Assembly: GCA_963070105.1 (NCBI GenBank)
Contig: OY718804.1
Location: forward strand, 11,597,599-11,661,598
DNA from: Litomosoides sigmodontis
Taxonomy: Eukaryota; Nematoda; Chromadorea; Rhabditida; Onchocercidae
Direction: 5' to 3'
Length of the DNA stretch: 64,000 nt
Position 1 is the stretch's first letter. Each line of letters opens with the position of its first letter. The notes under the pieces are model-generated. The model had not been told where the DNA came from. It made no database searches and saw nothing but the letters and a program-made list of their open reading frames with translations. Both the position numbers and the translations under genes were made by a program. Positions 1-12,617 of the stretch are shown here, piece after piece.

Positions 1-17
1 CTTCACCTACCGTTGAA

Positions 18-1685
18 CTATATCTTTACTAACAGATAAGTATTGCATGGTGCACTATCAACTCGATCGGCCAAATTTGCGGGACACTCCGGCTTTCCGC
101 CATTTCGAGCTTGTACAATGGAACTTCTATTCACTTTGCGAAGTCGCTGTGGATAATCCTGCCCAGAAATTCGGCACGTAGATGAACAAGCAGACCAGTC
201 AAGGTAAGTAAAAAGACATGGGAATTTTATTATTCCCGCAGTACTTTGCACCTATAACATTTTATTTAAATTAAACTTGGTGAAAATTCAAACACGCTTG
301 TCAATTCCTAATTAATTGGGCATTGATGTATTGGGGGAGATCGGCAATGGTAACGAATTTTTTCAACTAAACAATTTCTTCTTCAATATTCTACATAATA
401 AGAACAAATTAAAAAATTGCCAGTGCAAAATCGAATAATCATCAGAACGCTATCAAGAGATTGCTTTTGCAATGGAGGACTTTTACCAATTCTGAATTAG
501 CAATCAAGGTGGATAATTTTCAGTAAAACGATAGAGCGAAAAGCGCTTTTAGAAGAGGTGATTGAAAAATGAAGGCAAAAAACAGAAGCGAAGTTATTGA
601 CGACACACTATGAGCAAATGTTTGTGTGCTTACATAAGTAGTGAGATATTTAGGCAATAAAAATATGGTACACTTACGTGAGCGCTGAGAACGATGTTCC
701 AGATTATAAGCGTGATCAATGCGAGTAATAGCAGCATGTTAATAATTGTTGCAAAGAAATTAATTATTAGCATTAGACGAACTTTCTTGTTGCGTATGAA
801 TGGTGACATTTGCTACAAACAACGTGATATACTACTGACGTAGTGAGGATACGCTTTACAGAGTTTAAATTTTATTAAATGTTTATAAAAATGCTCAAAA
901 AACAAACGTAAATCAAAGTTGCAAGGCGAGTGGATTTCAATGTTTTACTTATCGTCCCTTCGAATTCGCTGATGTCCGAGAGCTGTAGCAAAGTAACGGG
1001 TTTAAATTTGCCTTTGCTTCCAAAATTGAGAATAAAATCAGATTTCTTAGAATGCTTAGATTTAAAAGAACTCTCAAACACCTCCTCCGTAGCTTCTCCA
1101 GCGGACACGTTGAACATTTCGGGCGCTTGTTCACTCGTCCCCTCAACATCGGTAATGGACGGTGTTGGACTATTTTCATTTTGCGGGAAATTTTCCTAAA
1201 CTGCTAATATAAGCTCTAGAATCCTAAATTTCCATGTTCCAATTAATGTTTAATTTTAAACGCTGTGAAAAAATTTATTCAGCAATTTCAATAATAATAA
1301 GAACGTCAATCCATAGTTATTCGATGTCAGACTATTCCGCTACTTCACTGTCATTTCTTACTTGCGCATTTTTAAATCTCGGAATTTTTTTACTTGCACA
1401 TTTTTAAATCTTAGTAAAAAAATTTTAATATTACAGACTACTAACTGTACTAACGCCCCGTGTGCTGCTAATGCATTTATTAAACGGCCATGACTTTTGT
1501 AATAAAATGAAATGAAAAAGTAGTTCAATATCAAATGAGAACGAAAAGCAACCTGAGCAGAACGAATTGTTTGTCCTTGCTTGAGAAGCAAATTCGTTTT
1601 GGGCTGACCCGGCTGGTCCGAAAGCGTAGTCCCCGTTTGCGAAGGTGAACCGGAAAGCGCTGAATCCATCGAATTTGAATCTGAA
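18..1685 (-). CDS. Type II membrane protein with C-terminal TSP1 module (copy A)
   Basis: Four exons on the minus strand: 1685-1553, 1195-908, 812-678 and 251-18, all joining in phase 0. The start is taken as the ATG at 1669, 16 nt after a CCAG acceptor that could be a trans-splice site, giving about 257 residues. Residues 1-135 are hydrophilic and rich in Ser, Glu and Pro, probably cytosolic. The third exon (45 codons) carries a basic RNKKVR stop followed by one hydrophobic helix (about residues 147-177). The last exon holds a thrombospondin type-1 module with W-S-A-C-S-S-T-C, then P-E-C-P and A-P-C-N; the third canonical Cys of the family is absent. The topology (basic N-side, C-terminal Cys-rich module) implies a type II protein with the TSP1 module outside the cell or in the secretory lumen. 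The partner is unknown. The donor after position 908 (GTTTGT) was chosen on phase; a better-looking donor at 949 breaks the frame. A paralogue lies directly upstream. Confidence 0.62.
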
Positions 1686-1751
1686 CTGGAAAGATTGCAA
1701 ATTTAGCATAGGAATTTGATACGCCGTCACAAGCACTGTACTGTTGAAAGA

Positions 1752-1799
<48 letters not shown>

Positions 1800-3121
1800 G
1801 TGTGTATGAGTGAAGGAAGATCTCATTCATTCATTTCCGTGAGCATTCTGCTCATATCTTCCCACTCATCCGACCATCAATCATATCAGAAACGCAAACC
1901 AGGAAACACACTCTTTCCGTTGAACACAAAGCGGAACGCGCTGACGGAACTAACCGCTGCCCTCATCTCGCAACTATTTATATGGCATATCGTGCATTGC
2001 TGCATGCACGCAAACAAGCAAATCATCTGTAAATTATGCAAAATAACTCAGCCTGTCCATTCCAGCTACATCTTCAGCTGTGTACATCTCTTAACAATCT
2101 CTTCACAAACTGCATGCTCTCGCCATTCGGAGCTGTCAGGAATGCACGTGCAGATGTCGTAATTGCAAGGACACGTAGAATGAATTCCGAATTTCGAAGC
2201 AGCTAGCACATGTTTGAAGTTTCACATTGCGTTCATCCTTATTCCATTTTCCTTGCTTCCTTCTAGGTGGACCGGAGCAACTTCACTCATGACAATTTAA
2301 TCTGTCTTTTGTAATGCCTCCCTTGGTTGTTGAGACGATATCATTGAAAGAAGTTTTGCTCTCTGGTATTCGTGCTGCATCGCGGCACTGTTAAATTAGC
2401 TTCATTTATCTCATTTCCAAAAAGTGTCAGATTTGTGACTGATCGTTTCAGGCTTCACAGCTGACAGCTGATAAATGAATACTAATGAGGGCAATGATGC
2501 TGCAAAGAAGTGCATTATTGCCAGTGATTGAGCACTACTGGTTCGGAGACAGCTATGGTGTGTCTACTACTGAATCAGTGAACTAAAACTGAAGCGAGAT
2601 TGACTCAAATTAATAGATTTGAAAACGTTATCACTTTTCTCAGCCGATCGGCTTCTTTCAACTAAACGACCAACATCGTTCAGTTCAATGGATCACCCAC
2701 AATTATTTATTGATGCAATAATTAATGTAAATAGGAAGGCTTGACAGCTTAAAGCAGGACTGATCTCAGGAGACTACACTCTGCTTTTGAACAATTCTGC
2801 GTTAAATTAGTATCCATAAAAATCAAGCGATCGTCCAAAGGTACATCACGAATCCGATAACAGCCACCTGACGATTCTTTCGCCGAATCCTTGTAATAAC
2901 AACCGACAAATGGATATTGTGACAAATTCGTAGGACATCTGCAAACATCTCCATAATATTGATTGATGTGAAATTGGTGAAGTACGAAATAGCATTAACT
3001 AACGCATCCTTCTCAAGCACTGTAGCACAATCAGTTGTGTACTGTTCAAAGAGCACAAAACTTCAAAGATACGCAGTGCTCAGAGTGACCAGAAAAAAAT
3101 ATCGAAAGTAAGCCGTAATGA
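1686..3121. other. Intergenic region between the two TSP1 paralogues
   Basis: No convincing gene. It holds a (GT)n microsatellite at about 1755-1806 and AT-rich DNA. A minus-strand open frame at 2823-3056 lies just past the stop of copy B; it has no recognisable domain and no good splice context. Confidence 0.5.
1755..1806. repeat. (GT)n microsatellite
   Basis: About 26 GT units with one C interruption, in the 5' flank of TSP1 copy A. Confidence 0.95.
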
Positions 3122-4339
3122 TCACCTAAATGTATTGCAAGGTGCAAGGTCCACTCGACTATCCAGATCATTAGGACACTCCGGTTTATCACCTCCACGT
3201 GCCTGCACTATCGAGCTTTTATTCACATAACGTTGCATTTGGGGATATTCTGATGATCCGTCCCAACAACTTGCAGAACACGGTGACCACTCCTCGTACG
3301 CAAAAATACATGGTGAAGGTTGGTCATTCACAATGCTTGAAATCTGCAGCACAAGCTAATGCTACCATCAATTTGACTTCAGAACAATTCCATTATGATT
3401 GCAGTAGCAGTAGCTTGTACGGTCGTATTGAAAGAACGCTAGGAAGGCAAATTTATGTGAATTGCGGCGAAAGGAAGGAGAGAAGATTACTTCTACGAGC
3501 CAACACCTCCAGCGTACGTCTAGCAGATAACGTGGCAACAGTTGCGGAATGCACGCAGTACTACGTACGCTTTGCACTATAGAGAGTGACGTCAGCTTGG
3601 AGGTTAGGGAGTGTGTGATGTGCTAAAGAATGGGAGGTGCCACATCTGGAGTGCTTCAACTCAAGTAGAGGAATGACAGCGCGCGAAGAGATTACTCGGA
3701 AGGCGAAAATGAGCTGATTCAGTAGAAGTGCAAGCACAAGCAAAAGCGTCGAGAGATTGACAAGCAGCAGGAGAGCATTGACGACTGCGAAGCAGCGCAC
3801 TTTTCTGTTCCTCAGCAGCGGGTAGATGCGCTGAAGGATTCCGCAAGGTTAACTCGGGAAACTGGAAGAATTATTTTAGCTCTCACCCTGCGTACGTAGC
3901 ACTCCAGCTTGCAAGCAAGTGGCTCGGACGCTGGCCTACTGTACAACGACTTCAACCAGAACAAGGCTTACATAAAACCAGATGAAAAGCACACTGCCGC
4001 CACGAGACTTTGCTGTAGATGACCTCGTCGAATACATCTCTGGATCGGTGACATCGGATAACTGACGTAGTTTTAAAAATCAGTAACTTCCACGCATAAA
4101 TTAGTTAGTGTCATGTACAGTGAAAGCAGGAGAAAATGAAAAAGCCACAAGTCAGGAAAATCCGTAAACTTAAATGAAAGACTGAAGAATAACGGAAAAC
4201 CAAAGCTGAGAATAATCATGAAAAGAACCTCTTCTGTGTCTTCACCAATCACGAATTCCGCTTGCTCCGGAACACTTCCACTTGGCTGTTCCACTTCTGC
4301 ACTATCTGGTATTGGACTGAGTTCTTCAGATGATTGCTT
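3122..4339 (-). CDS. Type II membrane protein with C-terminal TSP1 module (copy B, 5' end not found)
   Basis: Paralogue of the gene at 18-1685. Supported exons are 4339-4229, 3830-3696 and 3343-3122 (TGA at 3124-3122), all phase 0. The membrane exon is exactly 135 nt, as in copy A, and starts with the matching motif L-R-N-R-K-V-R before a Leu-rich helix. The last exon carries W-S-P-C-S-A-S-C, P-E-C-P and A-P-C-N-T-F-R at the C-terminus, with the same five cysteines as copy A. The first supported exon resembles the Ser/Pro/Glu-rich cytosolic part of copy A (shared S-P-x-P and E-x-x-E-E-V patterns). I did not find an N-terminal exon, nor an equivalent of the second half of copy A exon 2, so this copy is either shorter or its 5' end is missing from my model. 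Same inferred role: a small surface or secretory-pathway TSP1 protein. Confidence 0.5.
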
Positions 4340-5567
4340 CTATAAGTTGTAAAATTAAGGCCTTTTCAAGGCTATCAGGCCTCAGGAATGTAGAGAATAT
4401 CGGTGAGTTAGATAAATAAATTTACGCGTCTATTCGTATTTATGAGATATCCATCTTCAGTGGCTTTTATGGCAGAACTATAATAAGTATGCTGTAAGTA
4501 CCGAAAATCAAATCTACATTAGAACAATTACGACACATGACTAACAAAATTAAGCATGTTTATAATCAGATCGAAATTATAGAGCACGCACGTACAGCGG
4601 TTGAACTAGAGCCCTTTGTTTCATTACTGGATGATTTTGTAAATTTCCACGATATTGCTTTGTAATTCATCTTAAAATTAATAGATCGAACTGAAAGGCA
4701 AATCGGACGCAACGAAATTTCGTAATGCAGTTTTCAAGAGTAATCTGCAACAGCAACACCTTCGTGGGAACCGCAACGTCTTTTCCAGCTAGATCCAACT
4801 AACTCGTACCAATGTTTCCACTTTAAATGAAAACTTTCAATTTAGAGACTGCTTATAAAACCAATTCGACCAGCAGTAGCAGAAGAAAATCAATCAATGG
4901 CAAGAAAAACAAAATTTTCTTGAATCTCTTCTATTTCTATACCGTTCATATCTCATGCACTAGCTTGTCCGACAATGAAGTGTGGAAACCTTTGTGTTTA
5001 CAACTTTGAATTTTTAATTGGTAATGCTCATAACAGCAAGCTTTTCGAATAAATGAAACATCATGCACGAACAACATTAACCATATCACGCAATTTTTCC
5101 ACCAACCGATGAGAATACGAAACGATTATAAATGTTGCTGGCAAAATAAGACATACGAAACACATTAAAGGTCACAATAATGACACAACTAATAAAACAG
5201 ATGCAACTACGGAATTGAATAGCAACATGAGATCATGTAGTTATGAAGAAACATATTCACTTCACCTCAAGTAACTTACCAACATTAAATTTGAAATTTC
5301 AACAACATTTCCCAATGTACAGTAAATTGCTACCGATGGGTGAGGAAACTAGCGGAATGCCGCAGGACTTTGGATAATATATAACAACAAACAAAAAAAA
5401 GCACAATCAATAACAAAGAAATATGAATCGAAAACTTTAAAAAACATTAAAAGCTAATATTATACGTCATATAGTTCCTCACAGAACAATTAATTGTTTT
5501 TAGGCAAAACAAAGGAACAAATCGAGCTAATACAGAGGTACATATATTCCGAAGTAGAAATACTAAT
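4340..5567. other. Intergenic, probable 5' region of TSP1 copy B
   Basis: AT-rich sequence between copy B and the 3' end of the helix-turn-helix gene. Only short open frames without domains. It may hold the missing first exon of copy B. Confidence 0.4.
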
Positions 5568-8500
5568 TTATGTAACAATACTGTTATGTTTTTCATAAAA
5601 ATATGCAACGCAGTCTTCCAGGAGCTTGTCGTCTAGCATATATTTCTTAGCTATTTTTTCACCTATCATTTGCAAAAGACCACTAACCAAACGTTTTTCA
5701 AGTGGAAAATTGATATTCAACAGCTTCCTGAAAATTGTCTTGTAAATTATAAAATATAAGCAGAAACAGAAGTAACATAGGAAATGCATAGTAGAGAAGT
5801 AACTAACATTACGTAACTATGTAGTAGTGCTTTTGCCTTTTCTGGAATCGAAATAAATAGCTTCTCAACGGTATCGAATTTCAGAACATCAACCTTGCCC
5901 ATATCCATGGCATAAATTGGTTTCTAAACAGATTTACAGCACAAAACTGGAAATTTCAACAAAAGCAAATGACCTCCTTAAAGTTTCAATTTATTTCATA
6001 TTTCCTCAGTGCAAAATGTCAACTGAAACTTGCCCCTCCTAACCTTGAAACTAATCAAACGATGATACGCTGGACCGCACTCAAATCAAAATAAAATTAT
6101 AAAACAAAGGTTTGTAAATAAAAATCTTACCATTTCTTCCACCTTAACATTCGCTATGTTCGAGCGTTTCCTTCGAGACTTATTCTTATTGCCTTCTAAA
6201 ATCACTGAACCATCAATAGTGGCGAGAAAAGAGAAAATATATGTCATCTCATGACTTCAATGATTCACAACAGCTCAATAACTCATGCACAGCAATTCTA
6301 CAACAAAATTTTCAAAACAAGATACGGTGACGTATTTTGTCAGAAAGATCATCTGATTTTCCAATTCCAATTGTGATATTTCTGCAGTCAGCAAATTCAC
6401 TCGCTTCATACGAAGAGACTATTTTTTTTTGATTTGTTATGTTGAAATTTTGATGAACCCAGTGTCAACAAATTCTACTTAGATGATTAACTAAACTACA
6501 CTTATCTCACAAGAGCACAACAAACAGCAAAAAAGTTTGAATTTCTTACCACTCAATAAATTCAATTCAAGCACAAATGTGGGAAAGTCAACTGTCAAAG
6601 CAGTATATGCATCACGGCATCGCTTGTGATATATCTATAATAAAGTACAGTGGTCAGTAAGCTGTTATCACTATCTTATAATTCTGGAATTAAAGTTATA
6701 AAAAATACTTCTAATAGTCACTTATAACATACTACATCGGTTATTATTAATATCGGTACAGAGCATATTATTTTCGCTGCTCTGCACACTACTGATTACA
6801 TTCCTAAGCGCAATACAATCAATACGGTTTTGATATACCTCCAATATGCTTTCGTTTGGTCCATCATGAATTTTTAGTGTTTCCGGAACAGAAAGTCCAT
6901 CAAGAAGAATATGTTCTAAGCAAATCTGCATATTCTGCAAACAGACGCTTCTTTTTGAAATGATTATAATATAATGTACATGGCGGCGGAAAACCTATAA
7001 ATATGAATTGTAAACGCACTGTTTGCGCCGTTTCCGAACGACGATACTGGTGATCGATAAGATACGAAATTACGCTCTTAATGAGTTGTTCTTCATCTTC
7101 AGCGCCATTTTCGAGATGAAGCGTCAGTACATCAATCTTCCCAATAAACACTCCCCGAGGTATACTGTTCGTCAACTTACGCTTTTTCTGAACACAATTC
7201 GAAAAATACGCAAATAAAGAATTAAGAGAAGTAAAAAATCTAAGCATACAAAACGTAACAACAAATTTATACTTCTCAGTTATTTAACGAAGTTGTTTTA
7301 AAAAACTTGAAATGTGTTCATTAACCTTTGCAGAAAAAATTCTATCTGTTTCAGGAGACTTTATATGCTTTACAGGCTCAGCACTCCTAATACTGCGCTC
7401 TCTATTATCAAACATTCTTCTTCTCCCACGACGCGGTATGGTAACCGTTGTGTAGCTAGCCTTCATCTTCAAAAGAAAAAAAAATGATAATATTCAAAAT
7501 ATCTTTGCATGAATACTCGCTTTGCGCAAGAAATCAATTCGTGACTTTGTTACTACGAAAATATTAGAACATTTAATAATTATATGCTTCGCTTTTGCCA
7601 AATCTCAATCAACCAGTCATTCTACTTCATCCTAATTAATCTTAACAAATGTTGATAGTGTACAAAAAATTCAGTGGAACATGTAACATAACTCCAATGT
7701 ACGAAATGAGATTAGCCTAATAGCGATCATTCAACTGTATCAATGATCATTTGAACGGCAAAAAGTAAAGGAAATAAGTGCATTCAGTATACAACATCAC
7801 GGCTTATTGTAAATATAAAATAAATTTCGTAGGAAAACATTACCATATTTTCTGCCCATAAAAATGCTTTAAGTAGACGAACGTATGAAGTAATAATAGT
7901 TACAGGTAGTCCTGCTATCGCTTTATATGGTTCTTCCGGCTTCTGTTCCTTAAAAATCCTTATAACTGCTTCGCGGATTTTTTTGACGTCACCATTGCAG
8001 TTGAATTCTCGTAAAAGCTGAAAAAAAAGTAAACTGTGAAATCCTTCGACATAAAAAGAATTTGTAACATGCTAAAATGCTAATATTTTCAAATAAAAGG
8101 CATATACCTTATCAATCTTTGATTCCAATTCCAAACCAGTTCCCGAAAAATCTTTAGCTTCAACACATTCAAACTTCTCATCAATTAACACTTTGACTAT
8201 TTCACGGTCATTATCAGTTACTAAAAAAGGAAGTCTAAAGCGTCTGATACTTAACGTGACACAATTCGACAATTTCTACTGTAAACTTGAGAATAATTCC
8301 ATGACGTAAGTGTGCAACACCATCCGCAAGAAACATTTTGTTTTCATTTACGATATCCGTTACGTCGTAAAAAATGAACCTTTTTCTAGAAAACTTTCCT
8401 CTTTCATTTCATTTTTCTCCTTTCTGCGAGCTTCTTGCTGCTTAGATTTTCTATAGTGAGGTAAATTCAAAGCATCCCGAACAGTGTAGACGTGCTTCAT

Positions 8501-10327
8501 GACTGTTCGTGGTGTCAAATTGGTAGCTCTCGCTGCGTCAACCCCTGTACATCCACCATGTAACACCCTTGAAATATCTTAATAATATATGACTGCACAT
8601 TGTTTACTTATATTCTTGATTAATTACGAACGCAAAATTTAAAAAATCGAAATAAAACTTACATGCCTACAGCTTTACGTATAGCATCCGCCTTTGTTGA
8701 GTGTCTACCAGAGGTCCCACAACAGTCGTGGATACATTTATCGACGCGTTTCTTATCAATAGCAGAAATATCTTGTGTATAATTTTTTCGTAATCTTCTA
8801 ACTTTCCAAGTTTTCCTTTCATCTTTTGCCTGATTATCGTCAGCTGCATTACTTTCATGATCTGAAAAGTAAAAAGTACTTTATTAATTTAACTTTTCAT
8901 ATAATCTCAAAAGTTACAAATACATATACATTCTCAATTACAAAGTTCGTCAATATTCCCTTTCATTCAGCGTTTTCACATATTAAAGAGCCTGCCATCA
9001 AGCCGCACACACTGCTTGTTTAACAGACTTGCGGTATCAGTCTGCATTTTGTTCCATCCGTAATGAGTTGCAGGCATATTTAACACAACAGCTAAAATGA
9101 ATTCATAATTAAAGATAAAGTGACGCACTGCTTGTTATGCAAGACATTTCTGTTCTTTCGTTTTTCACATTTATTTCAATTCCACGATCTTCCGCCGTTG
9201 AAATAATGCCTCCATTATGTTCTTTGATTAGATTAGCTCGATTCAACAACTTTTTAACCATATTGTAATATGTTCGAAAGTATGAAACAGCAAGCTTGTA
9301 GCACTGACAAGCCTCCTGAAAATAATCGGCAAAAATACAAGTTATTGATATTACAGTAAAGAAACATTCATGTAATTCATATTTTATAAGCACAGAACCC
9401 AAACAAAATGAGTCCTTGCCAACACAGTGAAAAAGACTGCAAAATAATTGGATAACAGAACTCGAAAAAAATTGCCTGCTCAGACATCGTCTTGCAATGC
9501 ACGTCTGTCACTGCACTCTTCAATCGCTCCTTCGTTTCATCGCTTACTCGGCTATATCCTACAACGATATCTATCGCGCGACGAAGTTTCTCACTAACCT
9601 GACCTGCAAATTGCAAAAATCCGAAGACTGACTCAGCTCAACAACTAATGATAACAGCATATTTTGTATTAATACAGAAACAAACCATTTGTTATGCTAT
9701 CCGTTGACCTCTTTTCATCCTTCCCAACGTTCACCACTTTTTTTGCAGAACTCACAACGTTTCCACTCTCCGAAATCTTTAAATATCCGTATTGCAGAAA
9801 TTCTAAATAGTTTTAATAGGCAGCTTATCCATGTCAGTGATACACTGCACATTCATGTCAATAAGTACAAATTTCAATGGATAAACACGTCTACACTTCA
9901 ACTTTGTGATAGGTCCAACAGTCAAAGCCGTGTTCAACCTTTTTTTTTGCTGTACCAGTTTTAAACCAATAATGTTCGTATTCATATCTAATGAAAAACA
10001 CTAATCTTAAGGTCAATGAAATCATTATCATACCGATATTTTCTGCTCATCCGCAGCATTTTCATAACAATCATTAGCATTTCCTACATCAGCAGAATTC
10101 AAACTATCTGTCCGCCGAAATGTTTCTGCCATGTCGGCAAGACTTCTCTCATCCGGCACATCTCCTACACTGCAAGCAAAACAATTATTTTCTAAAAGTA
10201 AAAATGAAGCACAACATTATCTGTTTTATCTGTTCATCTGTTACATTATCTGTCACAGCTGCATCTTCATGCTGAAATATTCATGATGTAATTACCACTT
10301 GGATCCGTTCAGGTCCATCACTTCCAT
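5568..10327 (-). CDS. Multi-module helix-turn-helix (pipsqueak-like) protein, 16 exons
   Basis: I do not recognise the orthologue. Exons on the minus strand: 10327-10296, 10169-10034, 9776-9686, 9603-9476, 9315-9129, 8861-8663, 8567-8364, 8243-8108, 8017-7844, 7466-7326, 7187-7020, 6934-6800 (or -6839), 6634-6550, 6195-6131, 5923-5808, 5727-5568. All phases are compatible and the sum is 2157 nt, so about 718 residues (705 with the alternative donor). At least four spaced modules have the look of a pipsqueak/homeo-like HTH: a helix, then A-A or K-A, a turn such as N-L-T-P-R-T or G-L-P-V-T, then a recognition-like helix. They lie at about residues 109-153, 249-292 (AIRKAV, then AARATNLTPRTV), 382-424 (IREAV, then AIAGLPVTIITSYV) and 507-572 (IKSVI, then GLSVPETLKI). 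Basic Arg/Lys clusters (RRGRRR near residue 445, KNKSRRKR near 615) could be nuclear signals. Inference: a nuclear DNA-binding protein. The intron after exon 4 starts with GC, not GT, and exon 1 is preceded by a start-stop uORF. Confidence 0.6.
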
Positions 10328-11530
10328 TTACATTTGATGTTCGATCCACCGTCAACAAGATAGTGTAAAATTGCAAAGAGCAAACAAAAGTACCTGCAAC
10401 AAACTGTTGGCACTGCAACTTGCACACCTTTAAATTATCAAACGTGCAAGAAACGAAGCCATGTTGTATGTTGCCCTTTCACTTTATATGCGATGCAAGA
10501 AAACGTCACCAAACTAATGTTACTAAAACATATGCAGGAAAAAAATCCACGCGACCAATTTTTCAAACATGTCTCTCCTCTAATTATTTAATAGCATGAA
10601 GCAAAAAATCGATGCGCGATAATTGACAGAATTCAGTTCTAATCAGAGTTATTGATGCCCCTTACATTCTTATCTCATGCATGAGATATCGTAAGTAAGG
10701 GATAAAGCGGATAATTCCCACATCCGCTTTGTCGACCACGCATCACAACCACACAACGAGCCTTGCGCTTGAAATTCAAAAAAATACCACACACTTCGCA
10801 CCAAATCTCAGTTCCAACACCCCCTCTCCCATTTGCCTTGCCTGTCTGACTCTACGCTTCCAACACACTCTTTTACCTCGATGTTAGTGATGCTGTTGTC
10901 ACTGTCACTGTCTACACGTGCGGCACGTGAAGCATTTATACTTCACTTGCGTGTATCTTAGCACATGTATGCTCATTTGTCACAGATTCTTTGCCTACCT
11001 GAATTCATAGTTGCTGAAAGTTATTCACGTTACTTTGTAACCCTTGGAAAAAAGCCGGAATCTATGTGTAATGTGAAGAATTACACACAAAGGTTGTCAA
11101 GTGAAATTTCATTTCTGCTTCTCGCTACACTATGCTATACAATGTCCAACATCATCTCTCGTTCGGTTGGCAGCCGTTGATGTCATGCTACTACGTCCGC
11201 CATCGTGCTAGCTGTGGCAGTCGCTTCCTAGAGCTCCAAGATTATCCTCACATCTGACATCTACCACTCCACCGACTAACGAAGAAGCCAAAAAGTGTTT
11301 GCTTGAAGGGGAGATTGATTTTTTGGATATGAGAGATGATTGCTTTCTGTTTTATCTCACTTTTCTCTCGGTAAGTAATACTGCAGTGGGATGAGAGAAG
11401 GGTGTTTCGAAGTACAACTACTAATCATTGGACTTCTATGGCATAGTAACAGATAGATATGGTAACGGACATATAACATAAGGTATAGTAACAGATATAT
11501 CATACAGTAGCACTATTTATTAACCGTTCA

Positions 11531-11604
<74 letters not shown>

Positions 11605-12589
11605 ACACACGCACACGCACACACACGACGCATATATACATCGCTTCGACTGCTTGATGAGTATTGATGATGAAAAAGTTATCCTAATTATGTTATGGTT
11701 GCGTTTTCATTATTTCATTATGTATTTCCAGCTGTGAATTTTCGTTTACCTGTTTGTCTGCTACATATGCACAAGTTAATTCCTTGCAAAATTTTTTGCA
11801 ATTTGCAAAAGGGTGGAAGATATTTGGCGGGTATTATGAATCGTAGGCAATGATGCAACATCAGTACCACCACACAAAAAGTCAGAGGTCGTAATGCAGC
11901 CACGTGAAAACACCCTGGTCAATTTAACTGTAGTTAAAGACGTCCGTTACCGCTGGTTAGAAAATGCTTCTATACAAGTCACTGTGATGTAAATCTCTGA
12001 CCTCCTCATTTCAACATTGTTCATGGACGGTGCGCAAATTCGTTATGAATAGTTCCATCTTTTCTTTCCCAAATTTTCAATTTAATTTCTATGTTCGTTT
12101 AAGTTTAAATGTCCCAGACAATTGAACTGCTACATTTCTTTCACTTACTGTATAGTTTAAGGCCATTGATGATTGGAAGTTTTTATTTTATTTGCTCTTC
12201 TCAATCCATGCATGTGCTGGTAAAGAACACCGAATAAAACATCAAATCACGTAGGCAAATCCGATCTGAGTGTACGAACAGGCTATGTTGAATCAGATTT
12301 ACAACATGAATTTAATTTACAAAAAGTTTATAAATATTAAGGTATGAATTTGATGAACGTCCATCAGTATGGAGCAGCATTTTGCATATTTCGATAGAAA
12401 TGCAAGAAAATCAGAAAAAAAAAACTGAACAATGTGATAATGACTGTTTCTTATCATTGGTATATCTCGCTTCGTCTTTCTTCCTAGTGTAAAATTATTC
12501 ATCGCTTCTAATTTTCTGTTAAAAGTAGAAGTTTTTTGTTGGCGAACTTTTTCCTAATGTGCCACATTTTTTCTGCTTTCGTTTATATT
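10328..12589. other. Intergenic / divergent promoter region
   Basis: Lies between the start of the HTH gene (minus) and the small plus-strand gene at 12618. It holds a (CA)n microsatellite and one orphan exon-like segment that ends at a strong GTAAGTAA donor after 11370. No other gene is supported. Confidence 0.5.
11533..11627. repeat. (CA)n microsatellite with CG interruptions
   Basis: About 30 perfect CA units, then an interrupted stretch with ACGC variants. Confidence 0.95.
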
Positions 12590-12592
12590 CAG
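12580..12592 (+). promoter_or_regulatory. Probable spliced-leader acceptor for the small gene
   Basis: TTTATATTCAG ends about 26 nt upstream of the ATG at 12618. With no upstream coding exon, this is the arrangement expected of a nematode SL trans-splice site. Inference from context only; a cis intron from an upstream non-coding exon is also possible. Confidence 0.4.
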
Positions 12593-12617
12593 AAGTAAAG
12601 CAAAAAAATAGACAAGG

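Noticed and set aside
1431..1826. Open frames with Thr-His or Cys-Val runs
   Set aside because: Artefacts of the (GT)n microsatellite; only the 1685-1553 part is used, in another frame, as an exon.
2823..3056. Minus-strand frame with a basic-hydrophobic end
   Set aside because: Downstream of the copy B stop codon; no similarity to the membrane exons of the TSP1 genes and no acceptor with matching phase.
9803..9985. Possible extra exon of the HTH gene
   Set aside because: The flanking exons 10169-10034 and 9776-9686 already join in phase 0; this segment's only phase-0 donor (GTGCAG) is weak. It may be an alternative exon, but support is thin.
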